In this document: one piece after another, positions 33,583 to 42,127 of the stretch
Numbering within the stretch: position 1 is the stretch's first letter
Layout of the letters: the number at the start of each line of letters is the position of its first letter
DNA from: Aerococcaceae bacterium zg-252
Lineage (GTDB): Bacteria > Bacillota > Bacilli > Lactobacillales > Aerococcaceae
Direction: 5' to 3'
Assembly: GCA_016237705.1 (NCBI GenBank)
Contig: CP066204.1
Span: 754,001-818,000 of the forward strand
Length of the DNA stretch: 64,000 nucleotides
Program-made: the position numbers and the translations under genes
The notes under the pieces: model-generated
Told to the model about the DNA's origin: nothing
Database searches by the model: none
Seen by the model: only the letters and a program-made list of their open reading frames with translations

Positions 33583-33852
33583 ATGACAAGACCTATTTTA
33601 TATTTTAGTGATACGTGCCCGGATACAGCACCTTTTGTAACAGTGTTACAGGAGTTAGGAGTAACGTATGATGAAGTGAATATTACATCTTCTATTCCAA
33701 ATTTAAAGCGTTTTTTAAGTCTTCGAGATACACGAGAAGAATTTGATGCAAAGAAAGCCTTAAATCAAGTAGGAATTCCAGTGTTGGTGACGGAAGAAGC
33801 ACAATTAATTTTTGATGAAAACACGCTGCGTGAACGTTATGATGAAGTATAG
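33583..33852 (+). CDS. Glutaredoxin/thioredoxin-like protein
   Basis: The 89-residue protein begins ILYFSDTCPDTAPFVTVLQELG, with a CPDT motif at the position of the CxxC of glutaredoxins; the second cysteine is replaced by Thr, so a monothiol mechanism is implied. LNQVGIPVLVTE contains the cis-Pro (IPVL) of the thioredoxin fold. The role is unclear; it could reduce disulfides or handle low-molecular-weight thiols. The neighbour upstream is the small membrane protein. Confidence 0.75.
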   Translation: MTRPILYFSDTCPDTAPFVTVLQELGVTYDEVNITSSIPNLKRFLSLRDTREEFDAKKALNQVGIPVLVTEEAQLIFDENTLRERYDEV

Positions 33853-33916
33853 TGTGCGTATTGGAGTTTTGACTTTTTAGTTTACCCAAGCTAGCCTAAA
33901 AAGGAGTAATGATAAA

Positions 33917-34315
33917 ATGAATAAAGAACAATTAATGGAATGTGCAAGAAAAGTAATGGCTCACTCATATAGTCCGTATTCAAAATTTCCTGTTGGTTGT
34001 GCGATGTTGATGAAAGACGGAGAAGTCATTGAAGGTGTCAATGTCGAGAATGTTTCGTTTGGTGCGACCAATTGTGCTGAACGTACAGCGATTTTTACGG
34101 CTGTTACAAAGGGCTATGCACCAAAGTCCATTGCTGCGATTGCAGTTAGTGGTGATACAGAAGCATTTTTACCGCCTTGCAGTATTTGTCGTCAAGTATT
34201 AGTTGAATTTTGTGATGCTGAGACACCCGTTTATTTAACACGTCACGACGGTGCTATTTTAGAAACATCTGTCAAAGAATTAGTCCCTTATGCGTTTGAA
34301 ACACTTGATATGTAA
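33917..34315 (+). CDS. cdd: Cytidine deaminase
   Basis: The 132-residue homotetrameric-type cytidine deaminase has SPYSKFPVGCAML, the catalytic NCAERTAIF (Cys-Ala-Glu) and the zinc-binding PPCSICRQVL. It converts cytidine and deoxycytidine to uridine in pyrimidine salvage. GGAG precedes the ATG. It stands alone between small redox and glyoxalase genes. Confidence 0.96.
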   Translation: MNKEQLMECARKVMAHSYSPYSKFPVGCAMLMKDGEVIEGVNVENVSFGATNCAERTAIFTAVTKGYAPKSIAAIAVSGDTEAFLPPCSICRQVLVEFCDAETPVYLTRHDGAILETSVKELVPYAFETLDM

Positions 34316-34385
34316 ACAGCATTAACATTGTTAAACAATACGAAATTTGATATAGTAAATAAAAAGAGTATAGAGGTGGAGAAGT

Positions 34386-34769
34386 ATGTCACAAACATTA
34401 TTACACGCATGTTATCGTGTACACAATTTAGAAGCGTCTTTAAAGTTTTACACTGAAATTTTTGATTTTACGATTAGTCGTGAACGTAAGTTTCCAGAAC
34501 ATAAATTTGATTTAGTGTATTTAGTTGTACCAGGTTCAGATTTTGAGTTGGAATTAACGTATAATTACGATGCAGACCCATATGTAATTGGTAATGGATT
34601 TAGTCATTTGGCTTTAGGTGTTGATGATTTAGAAGCGATTCATGCTAAATGTAAAGAGTCTGGCTATGAAACAACTGATATGAAAGGTTTACCAGGCAAT
34701 CCACCGTCTTATTTCTTCGTAACTGACCCAGACGGTTATCGTTTAGAAGTAATGCGTAATAAAAAATAG
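34386..34769 (+). CDS. gloA: Lactoylglutathione lyase / glyoxalase I family
   Basis: The 127-residue protein matches glyoxalase I of the short bacterial type: HACYRVHNLEASLKFYTEIF (metal His), DFELELTYNYD (metal Glu), GNGFSHLALGVDD (metal His) and DPDGYRLEVM (metal Glu). It isomerises the hemithioacetal of methylglyoxal and a thiol. The cellular thiol (glutathione or other) is not revealed by sequence. A terminator (AGACGGGC/GCCCGTCT) at 34793-34816 follows. Confidence 0.92.
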   Translation: MSQTLLHACYRVHNLEASLKFYTEIFDFTISRERKFPEHKFDLVYLVVPGSDFELELTYNYDADPYVIGNGFSHLALGVDDLEAIHAKCKESGYETTDMKGLPGNPPSYFFVTDPDGYRLEVMRNKK

Positions 34770-34792
34770 TACGACTACGGACGAATTGAATT

Positions 34793-34816
34793 AGACGGGC
34801 ACACGCCCGTCTTTTT
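34793..34816. terminator. Terminator between gloA and the convergent MFS gene
   Basis: AGACGGGC-ACAC-GCCCGTCT with a T-run after it. Confidence 0.85.
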
Positions 34817-34829
34817 ATGCTAGCACCAC

Positions 34830-36029
34830 TTATTTCATTTTTTGAGCAGAAAGTTTGACGATAATGAGTAATACGCACCCAATAATCACTGTAGCTCCAT
34901 TGAGTGTCACACCTAGAACATAGATATTACTATAAAAATTCGGTACTAATAAAAAGATGACACCAAATAAGGAAAAGAAACTACTGATAATAGAATAGAT
35001 TCCAGCTAGTTCGGTAGGTGGATAGGAAGCGTAAATCATTTTTTCAAAAATATTGCCTGAAATTCCAATAATAATGAAAGCTAACATGTAAAAGAATAAT
35101 TTAGCCCAAATATTATCAACAATAAATATTAAAGTTAAAAGTGCCCCAGATATAATATAGTCAATGCAGAAGAATTTTGTTGGATTTATTTTAATAGTTG
35201 GTGCAATCAGTGCTCCTAATAAATCAGCTAAACGTCTTGCAGCGTAAACTAAGCCTATATGTGCTAAGTCTACCTTAATTTGTAATAAATACAATGGGGT
35301 TAAGGTTAATAATAAATCTGTTGCACCACTCAAAAATGATTCGACCAATACGATAAAGCATGTTAATTTATTGGATAGAAATACATTAAATGATGAGAAA
35401 AATTGTTTGTTTTCTTCTACGGTATTCTCATGATGTTTCGTATTAATTAAATGTAATTTATTAATAAAGTAAATTCCTAAAAAGATGACAAGGATTCCTG
35501 CAATCATGAGATGAGAATAAGAGATAACGAGCAGTAATAATGAGCCAATAAAATTACTCATAATATCCAATGAATTTGTCGTAAAATACTGAACATCTAC
35601 CGATTTTTCGATTAAGTCCGCTTCATAATTTAAAGATTGTGGGACAATACCAGAACTCATAGCATTGGATAGCGTATTGATAATATAAAATAATGTGTTC
35701 AATATGAAAAGGTAATGAATAGGGGCTTTAAAATAAAATACAAATACAACTAAAGTGATAATGACAATCTGTATTATTTGCAATAGTATTAGAGATTGTT
35801 TTTTGTTATGGATTCTATTTAGATAAGAGCCAAATGTAAAAGAAAAAATTAAAGGCAATCGGCTCAATAAGGTGAGTGTAGCTAATTCACTTGCACTGAT
35901 GTGATAAATTTGTACGATAGCATATGAAAATGCGATAAGATAAAAGCTATCACCAATATTTAAAGTGCTTCTTCCAATAATCATATTGATAAAATTATTT
36001 GGAAACTTCTGCTTCAATTGGTTAATCAT
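34830..36029 (-). CDS. MFS transporter (putative efflux)
   Basis: The 399-residue protein has about twelve hydrophobic helices and an MFS loop 2-3 motif (FGSYLNRIHNKKQS). The overall pattern resembles the macrolide-efflux (MefA-like) MFS group. The substrate is unknown. It is transcribed toward gloA, with another transporter gene behind it on the same strand but separated by its terminator, so the two are probably independent. Confidence 0.82.
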   Translation of the reverse strand: MINQLKQKFPNNFINMIIGRSTLNIGDSFYLIAFSYAIVQIYHISASELATLTLLSRLPLIFSFTFGSYLNRIHNKKQSLILLQIIQIVIITLVVFVFYFKAPIHYLFILNTLFYIINTLSNAMSSGIVPQSLNYEADLIEKSVDVQYFTTNSLDIMSNFIGSLLLLVISYSHLMIAGILVIFLGIYFINKLHLINTKHHENTVEENKQFFSSFNVFLSNKLTCFIVLVESFLSGATDLLLTLTPLYLLQIKVDLAHIGLVYAARRLADLLGALIAPTIKINPTKFFCIDYIISGALLTLIFIVDNIWAKLFFYMLAFIIIGISGNIFEKMIYASYPPTELAGIYSIISSFFSLFGVIFLLVPNFYSNIYVLGVTLNGATVIIGCVLLIIVKLSAQKMK

Positions 36030-36116
36030 GGTTACTCACCCCTAAGTTGTTTAGTAATTATTATTATTTTACTATATTCAAATTGGAGTAACAACAATTG
36101 GTGTGATACAACTTCA

Positions 36117-36157
36117 TAAAAAAATCCGTATCACATATAAACAGATGATACGGATTC
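36117..36157 (-). terminator. Terminator of the APC permease gene
   Basis: On the minus strand AATCCGTATCA and TGATACGGATT form an 11-bp stem followed by seven T residues. Confidence 0.88.
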
Positions 36158-36164
36158 TATTATT

Positions 36165-37517
36165 TTAAACTCGATTTTGATGATATAACCAGTAACCAAT
36201 AAAACAGATGCATAAGCAAAAACATTGGAATAGTAGCACGTACATTGGAGCAGTTGTCAGACTACCAATTAAAATGGATAAACTACCGAGAATTGCGAAT
36301 ATCGGTGAAATTAGACCAGTAAAGCGTTGCGTAATCGTTTGGCGGCGATATAATTGAATCACTTTGAAATAGAGTACAGCAAAGGCTAAATTATTAAATA
36401 CAATCGCTATTTCGCTCACATCACGACCGTATAACAAGTCAAATTTTTGAACGATGTAATGAATTGCTAACCACCCTAAAGCTACGATAAGAATCAATAA
36501 TGTAGAGGCTGTTGATACTTGATATTTTGGATGAACAGTTGCTAGTCGCTTAGAATTTAACCATTTACGTTGTGCAAAGGCTTGAGGTAAACGAATCAAT
36601 GCTAAAAGCATACCATTGACAACACCTAGTACGGAAATAATGATAATCAATAAAATAAAGTTACCAATTTTTGAACCGAAAAGCATTCGTAACGCATAAT
36701 GAATGGCATCATCACCGACACTCATAATAAAGCTAGCACCTAATATTTTATTTAAGCCAAAAAAGAATAGTAAGTAGGTCAATAAAATAAATAAGGGACC
36801 CATAATGAGTGCTTTCGCTAAGTTGCGTTTAGGGTCACGTATTTCAGGGGCAATTGAAATTACCGCCGTCCAACCGTCATAAGAAAAGGCGAGTGGTACG
36901 AGTGCTGCTAGCCAACCAAAGCCGACATTTTTAGGTTGAATGACCGTTATACCAGTGGGTATTTCAGGTAAGTCCTTGTTCCAAAAAATCCCGATAATTG
37001 CAATAATCAGTAAAGGAATCACCTTAATAATAGTAGATAATGATTGGTAATAGCCACCGAAACGACGTGAGTAATAGTTTAGTGCGATAAATAAGATAAT
37101 ATAAATAGCTGCTAAAATGATTTGCATTTCGAGCGTAGACGTTATTCCCATGTACATCCATGTGTAAATAGCAGCGACCCATGCGACTACGACGATAACA
37201 GTCGGTAAATATACAAAGGCTTGGAAAAATCCAATGGCAGCTGCAATTCCAGGAGAAATAAATTCTTCATAATAGCTAGAAATCCCACCGCTAGATGTTG
37301 TACGTTGAGCTAATTCTGACAGGGATAAACTTCCAAAAATAATGCAACTAGCACCAAGTGCTAAAGCTAGCATTCCTAATCCGACATTCCCGCCAGCATA
37401 TACTAAGACATTATCTGCTCTAAAATAAATGCCGGAGCCAATTACGATACCGACAATCATTGTAATCGCAGTGATTAAACCATAGGTTTTGTTTTCTTGT
37501 TTCATTTCATTCCTCAT
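36165..37517 (-). CDS. APC family amino acid permease
   Basis: The 450-residue protein has the APC superfamily N-terminus (AITMIVGIVIGSGIYFRADNVL, with the GSGIY substrate loop), then about twelve helices, and loop motif SYDGWTAVISIAPEIRDPKRNLAKAL typical of the LAT/SteT-type exchangers and permeases. It should move amino acids by proton symport or exchange; the specificity is unknown. It is divergent from murI. Confidence 0.9.
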   Translation of the reverse strand: MRNEMKQENKTYGLITAITMIVGIVIGSGIYFRADNVLVYAGGNVGLGMLALALGASCIIFGSLSLSELAQRTTSSGGISSYYEEFISPGIAAAIGFFQAFVYLPTVIVVVAWVAAIYTWMYMGITSTLEMQIILAAIYIILFIALNYYSRRFGGYYQSLSTIIKVIPLLIIAIIGIFWNKDLPEIPTGITVIQPKNVGFGWLAALVPLAFSYDGWTAVISIAPEIRDPKRNLAKALIMGPLFILLTYLLFFFGLNKILGASFIMSVGDDAIHYALRMLFGSKIGNFILLIIIISVLGVVNGMLLALIRLPQAFAQRKWLNSKRLATVHPKYQVSTASTLLILIVALGWLAIHYIVQKFDLLYGRDVSEIAIVFNNLAFAVLYFKVIQLYRRQTITQRFTGLISPIFAILGSLSILIGSLTTAPMYVLLFQCFCLCICFIGYWLYHQNRV

Positions 37518-37804
37518 TTGTTTGATAAATTAATGGCAAATTGAGCAATGGAACCCGAATTTTTGCCATTCCTAATTATAGCATGATAGATGCATTAGTA
37601 AAGATAAGATTGGTAAAATTTCAACTACTAGGAAAAAGAGAACGCTTAGTATATAATAGAAAGCGAGAATAATAGAAAATATCGGTGTTAGGGGAAGTTT
37701 AGGCGAAGTAGTCACGCAATGACTGCTCGTGTGATAAGTCAGTGTGCTAGTGAATTTGACTGATTTTTTAGCTCTTAACGAACAAAGAAAGCAGGATGCA
37801 AATA

Positions 37805-38653
37805 ATGAAAGAATTACCAATTGGGATTATTGACTCTGGTTTTGGGGGACTAACGGTAGTCAAACAAAGTTTGAAGCAATTACCCAATGAATCGATTATT
37901 TATTTAGGAGATAGTGCACGTTGTCCGTATGGACCACGTCCTTTGTCGCAAGTAAAAGAGTTTATTTGGCAAATGACTCATTTTTTATTGGAAAAAGGCA
38001 TAAAAATGCTGGTAATTGCGTGCAACACAGGGACAGCAGCTGCTTTAGAAGAAATTAGGTCAAGTTTGTCAATTCCGGTTATCGGTGTGATACACCCTGG
38101 TAGTCGTGCAGCAATAAAGGAAACACAAAATCAACGCATCGGTGTCATTGGTACACAAGGGACGATTAATAGTCGTTTATATGAACAAGTTATTTTAGAA
38201 AAAGCAAATCATTTAGCTGTTACCAGTGTAGCAGCACCTGAATTTGTTTCGATTGTGGAAGAAAATCGCATGGATGATGCGAAAACACCAGCTATTGTTC
38301 AAGCTCAATTACAGTCATTAATTGATGAGCAAGTAGACACGCTAGTTCTTGGCTGTACGCATTATCCGATTATTCGTGATGTGATACAAGAGGCAATGGG
38401 AGAATCAGTGAGTTTGATAGACTCAGGTGTTGAAACGATTAATGAAGTGAGTACCTTGCTCGATTACTTTAATTTGAGTCGCAGTGCCCAAGAAGCAATT
38501 GAAAGTCCAGCCACAATGGAAATTTTTACGACTGGTGAAGCAGAACACTTTGAAACGGTTGCTAAAGCGTGGCTAAAAAATGAAGAGTTGGAAGTTAAAA
38601 CATGTCGAATTGAGGGGGATCACATTGTCGAAAATATTAATCGCAACTCATAA
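37805..38653 (+). CDS. murI: Glutamate racemase
   Basis: The ATG at 37805 follows AGGATG; an ATG nine bases upstream overlaps that site. The 282-residue enzyme has both catalytic cysteines, ACNTGTAAAL and LGCTHYPII, and the substrate motif IIDSGFGGLTVV. It makes D-glutamate for peptidoglycan. It is the first gene of a conserved block: rdgB starts inside its 3' end, followed by yfcE-like and cbpB-like genes. Confidence 0.96.
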   Translation: MKELPIGIIDSGFGGLTVVKQSLKQLPNESIIYLGDSARCPYGPRPLSQVKEFIWQMTHFLLEKGIKMLVIACNTGTAAALEEIRSSLSIPVIGVIHPGSRAAIKETQNQRIGVIGTQGTINSRLYEQVILEKANHLAVTSVAAPEFVSIVEENRMDDAKTPAIVQAQLQSLIDEQVDTLVLGCTHYPIIRDVIQEAMGESVSLIDSGVETINEVSTLLDYFNLSRSAQEAIESPATMEIFTTGEAEHFETVAKAWLKNEELEVKTCRIEGDHIVENINRNS

Positions 38654-39227
38654 TCCAGGGAAAGTAAAAGAGTTTCAAACTTTATTTACACCACTAGGGA
38701 TTGAAGTAGAATCATTGTTGGATTTTCCTGATTTAGAAGAGGTTGAAGAAACAGGGTCAACATTTGAAGAAAATGCACGTCTAAAAGCAGAGACGATTGC
38801 ACAAATTACTAAAGGAATTGTACTAGCCGATGACTCAGGGCTATGTGTAGATGCCTTAAACGGAGCACCGGGAATTTATAGTGCACGTTATGCAGGGCAA
38901 CCAACGGATAATTTGAAAAATAATCAAAAACTTTTAGCCGCCTTAGACGGTGAAACGAATCGTCAAGCACATTTTATTTGTTGCTTAGTGTTGGCTCACC
39001 CTAATATGGAGTCGCTAGTAGTTGAGGGGCGAGTAGACGGCGAAATCGCAACAGCAATGCAAGGTGAAAAAGGGTTTGGTTATGATCCAGTCTTTTATAT
39101 TTCGTCTGAGCAAAAAACATTTGCACAAATGCCGGAACGTAAAAGTGAAATTGGACATCGTGCGTTAGCGTTGAAAGCATTACTTGAGAAAATGCCGAAT
39201 TGGATAGAGGAGTTGAATAAAAAATGA
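38625..39227 (+). CDS. rdgB: XTP/dITP diphosphatase (RdgB/HAM1)
   Basis: The TTG at 38625 follows GAGGGGG and gives SKILIATHNPGKVKEF, the family start (THNxxK). The 200-residue protein has GLVLADDSGL-type LADDSGLCVDALNGAPGIYSARYAG and GEKGFGYDPVF. It hydrolyses non-canonical purine nucleoside triphosphates and so protects DNA. It overlaps murI by 29 bases and the next gene by four (ATGA). Confidence 0.95.
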   Translation: MSKILIATHNPGKVKEFQTLFTPLGIEVESLLDFPDLEEVEETGSTFEENARLKAETIAQITKGIVLADDSGLCVDALNGAPGIYSARYAGQPTDNLKNNQKLLAALDGETNRQAHFICCLVLAHPNMESLVVEGRVDGEIATAMQGEKGFGYDPVFYISSEQKTFAQMPERKSEIGHRALALKALLEKMPNWIEELNKK

Positions 39228-39739
39228 AATGGTTAGTAATCAGTGACAATCATGGAAATTGGGCACAATTAAATCAACTAATTGAGCAATATCGCTCACA
39301 AGTGGATATTATTGTTCATTGTGGCGATTCAGAGTTTCCGGCTGATGATCCAATTTGGGAGCAAGTCGATGTCGTTGTATCTGGAAATATGGATTTTGAT
39401 CCACAGTATTTTGCAGTTCGTACAAAAGATACAGAAGTAGGTAAAATTTTGGTAGTCCATGGACATCGTCATGGCGTCAATACGAATAATCAAGAATTAT
39501 TAGAAATGGCACTGGGAACGAATGCGAAATTTGTTTTTCATGGGCACACACATCGCCTTTATGCAGAGCAAAAAGAAGGTGTTATTTTCGTTAATCCGGG
39601 TAGCTTGAATCATTCGCGTGGGCCAATTCCGTATAAAACGTATGCAGTCATTGACATTGATGAGCAAAAAATTATCGTTAAGTTCTATACTGATACGCAT
39701 GAATGTTTAGTGGATTTGACACAAGAATTTTTACGGTAA
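39224..39739 (+). CDS. YfcE/MJ0936 family metallophosphoesterase
   Basis: The 171-residue protein has calcineurin-like metal motifs: SDNHGN, VHCGDSEF, SGNMDFD, GHRHGV, and GHTHRLYAEQ with NPGS. It starts with an ATGA overlap with rdgB. Family members are phosphodiesterases on model substrates with unknown physiological targets. The block murI-rdgB-yfcE occurs widely in Firmicutes. Confidence 0.92.
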   Translation: MKWLVISDNHGNWAQLNQLIEQYRSQVDIIVHCGDSEFPADDPIWEQVDVVVSGNMDFDPQYFAVRTKDTEVGKILVVHGHRHGVNTNNQELLEMALGTNAKFVFHGHTHRLYAEQKEGVIFVNPGSLNHSRGPIPYKTYAVIDIDEQKIIVKFYTDTHECLVDLTQEFLR

Positions 39740-39746
39740 GTACAAT

Positions 39747-40250
39747 ATGATAAATAAAATTATTGAAAAAACGATTGTTAATTCGTTGTCTGAATTGATG
39801 ATACCGGCTGATAATGTGGCACATGTGTTAACTAGCAATACCTTGAGTCATGGATTGTTAATTCTATCGACAGTTAATTATTCACTTATTCCAGTTTTAT
39901 CGCCACAGTCGAAGTTAATGGGTTTAATTAATACATCATTGATTATTCAAGCGATTACAACGATTGATGCGATTGAAGTGGATAAATTAGATGAAATTAA
40001 AATTGAGTCGGTCATGATAGAACCACCGATTATCTTGGACGAACAAGTTAGTTTTGAAAAGATTTTACATCATTTGGTCGATTATAACTTTTTATGTGTC
40101 GTAGATGACCAACAAAATTTTAAAGGGATTATTACACGTCGTGCAGTGTTAAAACGTTTGAACAAATTTGTTCATCATTTATCGAGTTCTGACGCAATCG
40201 GACAGTTGATGATTCAAATGGCACAAAGTGAAAATCAGGAAGATAATTGA
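39747..40250 (+). CDS. cbpB: CBS domain protein, CbpB-like
   Basis: The 167-residue protein comprises two CBS motifs (about residues 12-75: VLTSNTLSHGLLILS ... GLINTSLIIQAI; and residues 85-148: IESVMIEP ... FKGIITRRAVLKRLNK). It is placed seven bases after the metallophosphoesterase gene. Homologues here (CbpB/DarB) bind cyclic di-AMP and regulate Rel; that function is from family and position, not seen in this sequence. It ends the four-gene block. Confidence 0.85.
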   Translation: MINKIIEKTIVNSLSELMIPADNVAHVLTSNTLSHGLLILSTVNYSLIPVLSPQSKLMGLINTSLIIQAITTIDAIEVDKLDEIKIESVMIEPPIILDEQVSFEKILHHLVDYNFLCVVDDQQNFKGIITRRAVLKRLNKFVHHLSSSDAIGQLMIQMAQSENQEDN

Positions 40251-40398
40251 GTATCTTCAAACTTTCTTCAAATTCTTTTCTCATTGTGTCCATGTATTGT
40301 GTTGTTTGAGTGTGGTATACTATGAGTAAAGTTAGACTGGGGAATGATATGTTCAATCTCTGCTAGATTTAAAAACTGGAAATAAGTGGGGGAGCGAG

Positions 40399-41100
40399 AT
40401 GATGAATAGACAATTGAAACGTAGTGGGAAAATAGTTGAAATAATAAAAAAAGTTTCATTATTAGTCGCTATGTTATTGTGTGTTTTTTCAAATTTGAGC
40501 ATGACAGTTTCGGCTCAAGAAGAAGTGTCCGATGGTGGCACAATTTCGGGAACTTTTTCGGATTATATTCCTTATAAGAAATTCAATAATTATCAGTACA
40601 TTGGTTTTGGGACAGGATTTGAAAATCAATACACTATTTTAGAATATTCACCTGACCAAAATGGTGTGTTTCAAATTGTAATGTTAGTAAATGGAGTCGC
40701 TAAAGCTTATGTGTATCAACAACGTAGCAATGGGCTTTATGAATTAGCTTGTGTTGATAGTTATGGAGATGTCGAAGATTTGCGTTATTCGACTCAAGTT
40801 GCGGGCAATGGAGAATCGTTAATTCTACCAAATAATTTGTCAATTGGGTATCAATACTATTCCGGTTATAATAATGAATATGTAAGAACGATTCGCGATA
40901 TTTTACCGACTTATGAAAAGAATAATAAATCGTATCAAGAAGTCGTGATGATTGAAGAAACAGGCTATGCTGACGGCTCACACATGAATTATTATTTAGC
41001 ACCAACATACGGTATTATTTGTATTGAACGTGTCGATGCGGATGGTAATTTGGTAGCTGAATCGTCACTGTCAGAAGTTTACAATACTGTTTATGAATAA
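40399..41100 (+). CDS. Secreted hypothetical protein, 233 residues
   Basis: The ATG follows GGGGGAG. There is a long signal peptide (about residues 1-40, LLVAMLLCVFSNLSMTVSA) and then a beta-rich exported domain with many Tyr and Asn (YQYIGFGTGFENQYTIL, YNNEYVRTIRDILPTYEK). No lipobox, anchor or catalytic motif is seen. I recognise no family. It ends in a terminator (GCCCTAGTCCAC ... GTGGGCTAGGG, 41107-41142). Confidence 0.65.
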   Translation: MMNRQLKRSGKIVEIIKKVSLLVAMLLCVFSNLSMTVSAQEEVSDGGTISGTFSDYIPYKKFNNYQYIGFGTGFENQYTILEYSPDQNGVFQIVMLVNGVAKAYVYQQRSNGLYELACVDSYGDVEDLRYSTQVAGNGESLILPNNLSIGYQYYSGYNNEYVRTIRDILPTYEKNNKSYQEVVMIEETGYADGSHMNYYLAPTYGIICIERVDADGNLVAESSLSEVYNTVYE

Positions 41101-41194
41101 GATAGATTGCCCTAGTCCACTAAGAACGGTGGGCTAGGGTTTTAATGATTTTACTTGCATCTTTTGATAAAAATCGTTATTATATAGTAGCTAT

Positions 41195-41266
41195 GTCGCC
41201 GTAGTGTAATGGATATCACACAAGATTCCGGTTCTTGTGATGGGGGTTCGATTCCCTCCGGCGATG
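41195..41266 (+). tRNA. tRNA-Arg (anticodon CCG)
   Basis: The 72-nt cloverleaf has acceptor arms GTCGCCG and CGGCGAT (first pair is G-U), anticodon stem CAAGA/TCTTG with loop TTCCGGT giving CCG, and a T arm with GGTTCGATT. It decodes CGG arginine. The 3' CCA is not encoded. A lone tRNA upstream of the EET locus is a common integration site, but I see no integrase nearby. Confidence 0.9.
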
Positions 41267-41297
41267 TTTTTTATATTCTTTGTAGTGAGGTGACAGA

Positions 41298-41864
41298 ATG
41301 AAACGAGGACGATATCAACTATTAGTGTATTTAGCGATGCTGGCAGCACAAGGGGTAGTGATTAGTTTATTAGAACGTTTTATTCCGTCGCCTTTTGCTT
41401 TTGCACCAGGTGCCAAATTAGGCTTAGCGAATTTAGTGACGATTATTGCTATTTTTACTTTGCCAAAAAAATATAGTTTGCAAGTAGTAGCATTAAGATT
41501 AGTGCTAGCGACTTTATTAGGTGGCACTTTATCTACTTTCTTATATAGTGTAGCAGGTGGGCTATTAAGTTACCTTGTGATGATTTTATTACAGTATCTT
41601 GGGCCTAAGCGAGTGAGTATTGTTGGGATTTCGGTTATGGGTGGAATGGCACACAATTTAGGGCAGTTATCTATGGCTGCTTTGCTAGCAAAATCATGGG
41701 CAGTGCTAAATTATTTACCCGTTTTATCAGTAAGTGGAATTTTAGCCGGTTTTGCTGTTGGATTTGTAGGTAATCTCTTATTACATAAAATATCGGTATT
41801 ACGTGTGTATCACGATGAATTAATTAAATCACGAGCACAAGAATCGTGGTTGTCACTAATGTAA
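41298..41864 (+). CDS. eetB: EetB-like Gx transporter family protein (heptaprenyl diphosphate synthase component I-like)
   Basis: The 188-residue membrane protein has about five or six helices and the family pattern LLERFIPSPFAFAPGAKLGLANLVTI, LATLLGGTLSTFLYSVAGGLLSY, GGMAHNLGQL. In Listeria and relatives this family is EetB, a membrane component of flavin-based extracellular electron transfer, although often annotated as heptaprenyl diphosphate synthase subunit I. Context supports EetB: ndh2, dmkB, pplA, fmnB and dmkA follow. A terminator (AACATCAACAGC ... GCTGTTGGTGTT) separates it from ndh2. No eetA gene is adjacent. Confidence 0.85.
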   Translation: MKRGRYQLLVYLAMLAAQGVVISLLERFIPSPFAFAPGAKLGLANLVTIIAIFTLPKKYSLQVVALRLVLATLLGGTLSTFLYSVAGGLLSYLVMILLQYLGPKRVSIVGISVMGGMAHNLGQLSMAALLAKSWAVLNYLPVLSVSGILAGFAVGFVGNLLLHKISVLRVYHDELIKSRAQESWLSLM

Positions 41865-42127
41865 CGCCAAAACATCAACAGCTTTTGAGTAGCTGTTGGT
41901 GTTTTTGTGTTTTATGCTTACACTATTACTATCACTAACAAGTTTGTATATCTTCTCACAAATGGTATAAAGATAAAATTTTAAATAATCATTGATTTAA
42001 CACTATTTTCAAAAAATAAATACGTTTGCAATCATTTGAAAAGCCGCATTTGTTATTGCACGCACAAATGGGCTGTGTTATACTTCAAGTTGGTATTATT
42101 TTTATTTATGAAAAAGGAAGTGGAAAA

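Noticed and set aside
40399-41100. Secreted 233-residue protein considered as the missing EetA
   Set aside because: EetA is a small membrane protein with a NusG domain II-like fold; this is a beta-rich secreted protein separated from eetB by a terminator and a tRNA.
41195-41266. tRNA-Arg considered as an attachment site for the EET locus
   Set aside because: No integrase and no second copy of the tRNA 3' end were seen downstream of the locus.
42017-42030. Possible CcpA cre site before ndh2 (TAAATACGTTTGCA)
   Set aside because: Two mismatches at conserved positions; too weak to list as a feature without a genome-wide score.
42026-42127. N-terminal extension of Ndh2
   Set aside because: The extra 34 residues are unlike family members, and the ATG at 42128 has GGAAG upstream and gives the dinucleotide-binding start.
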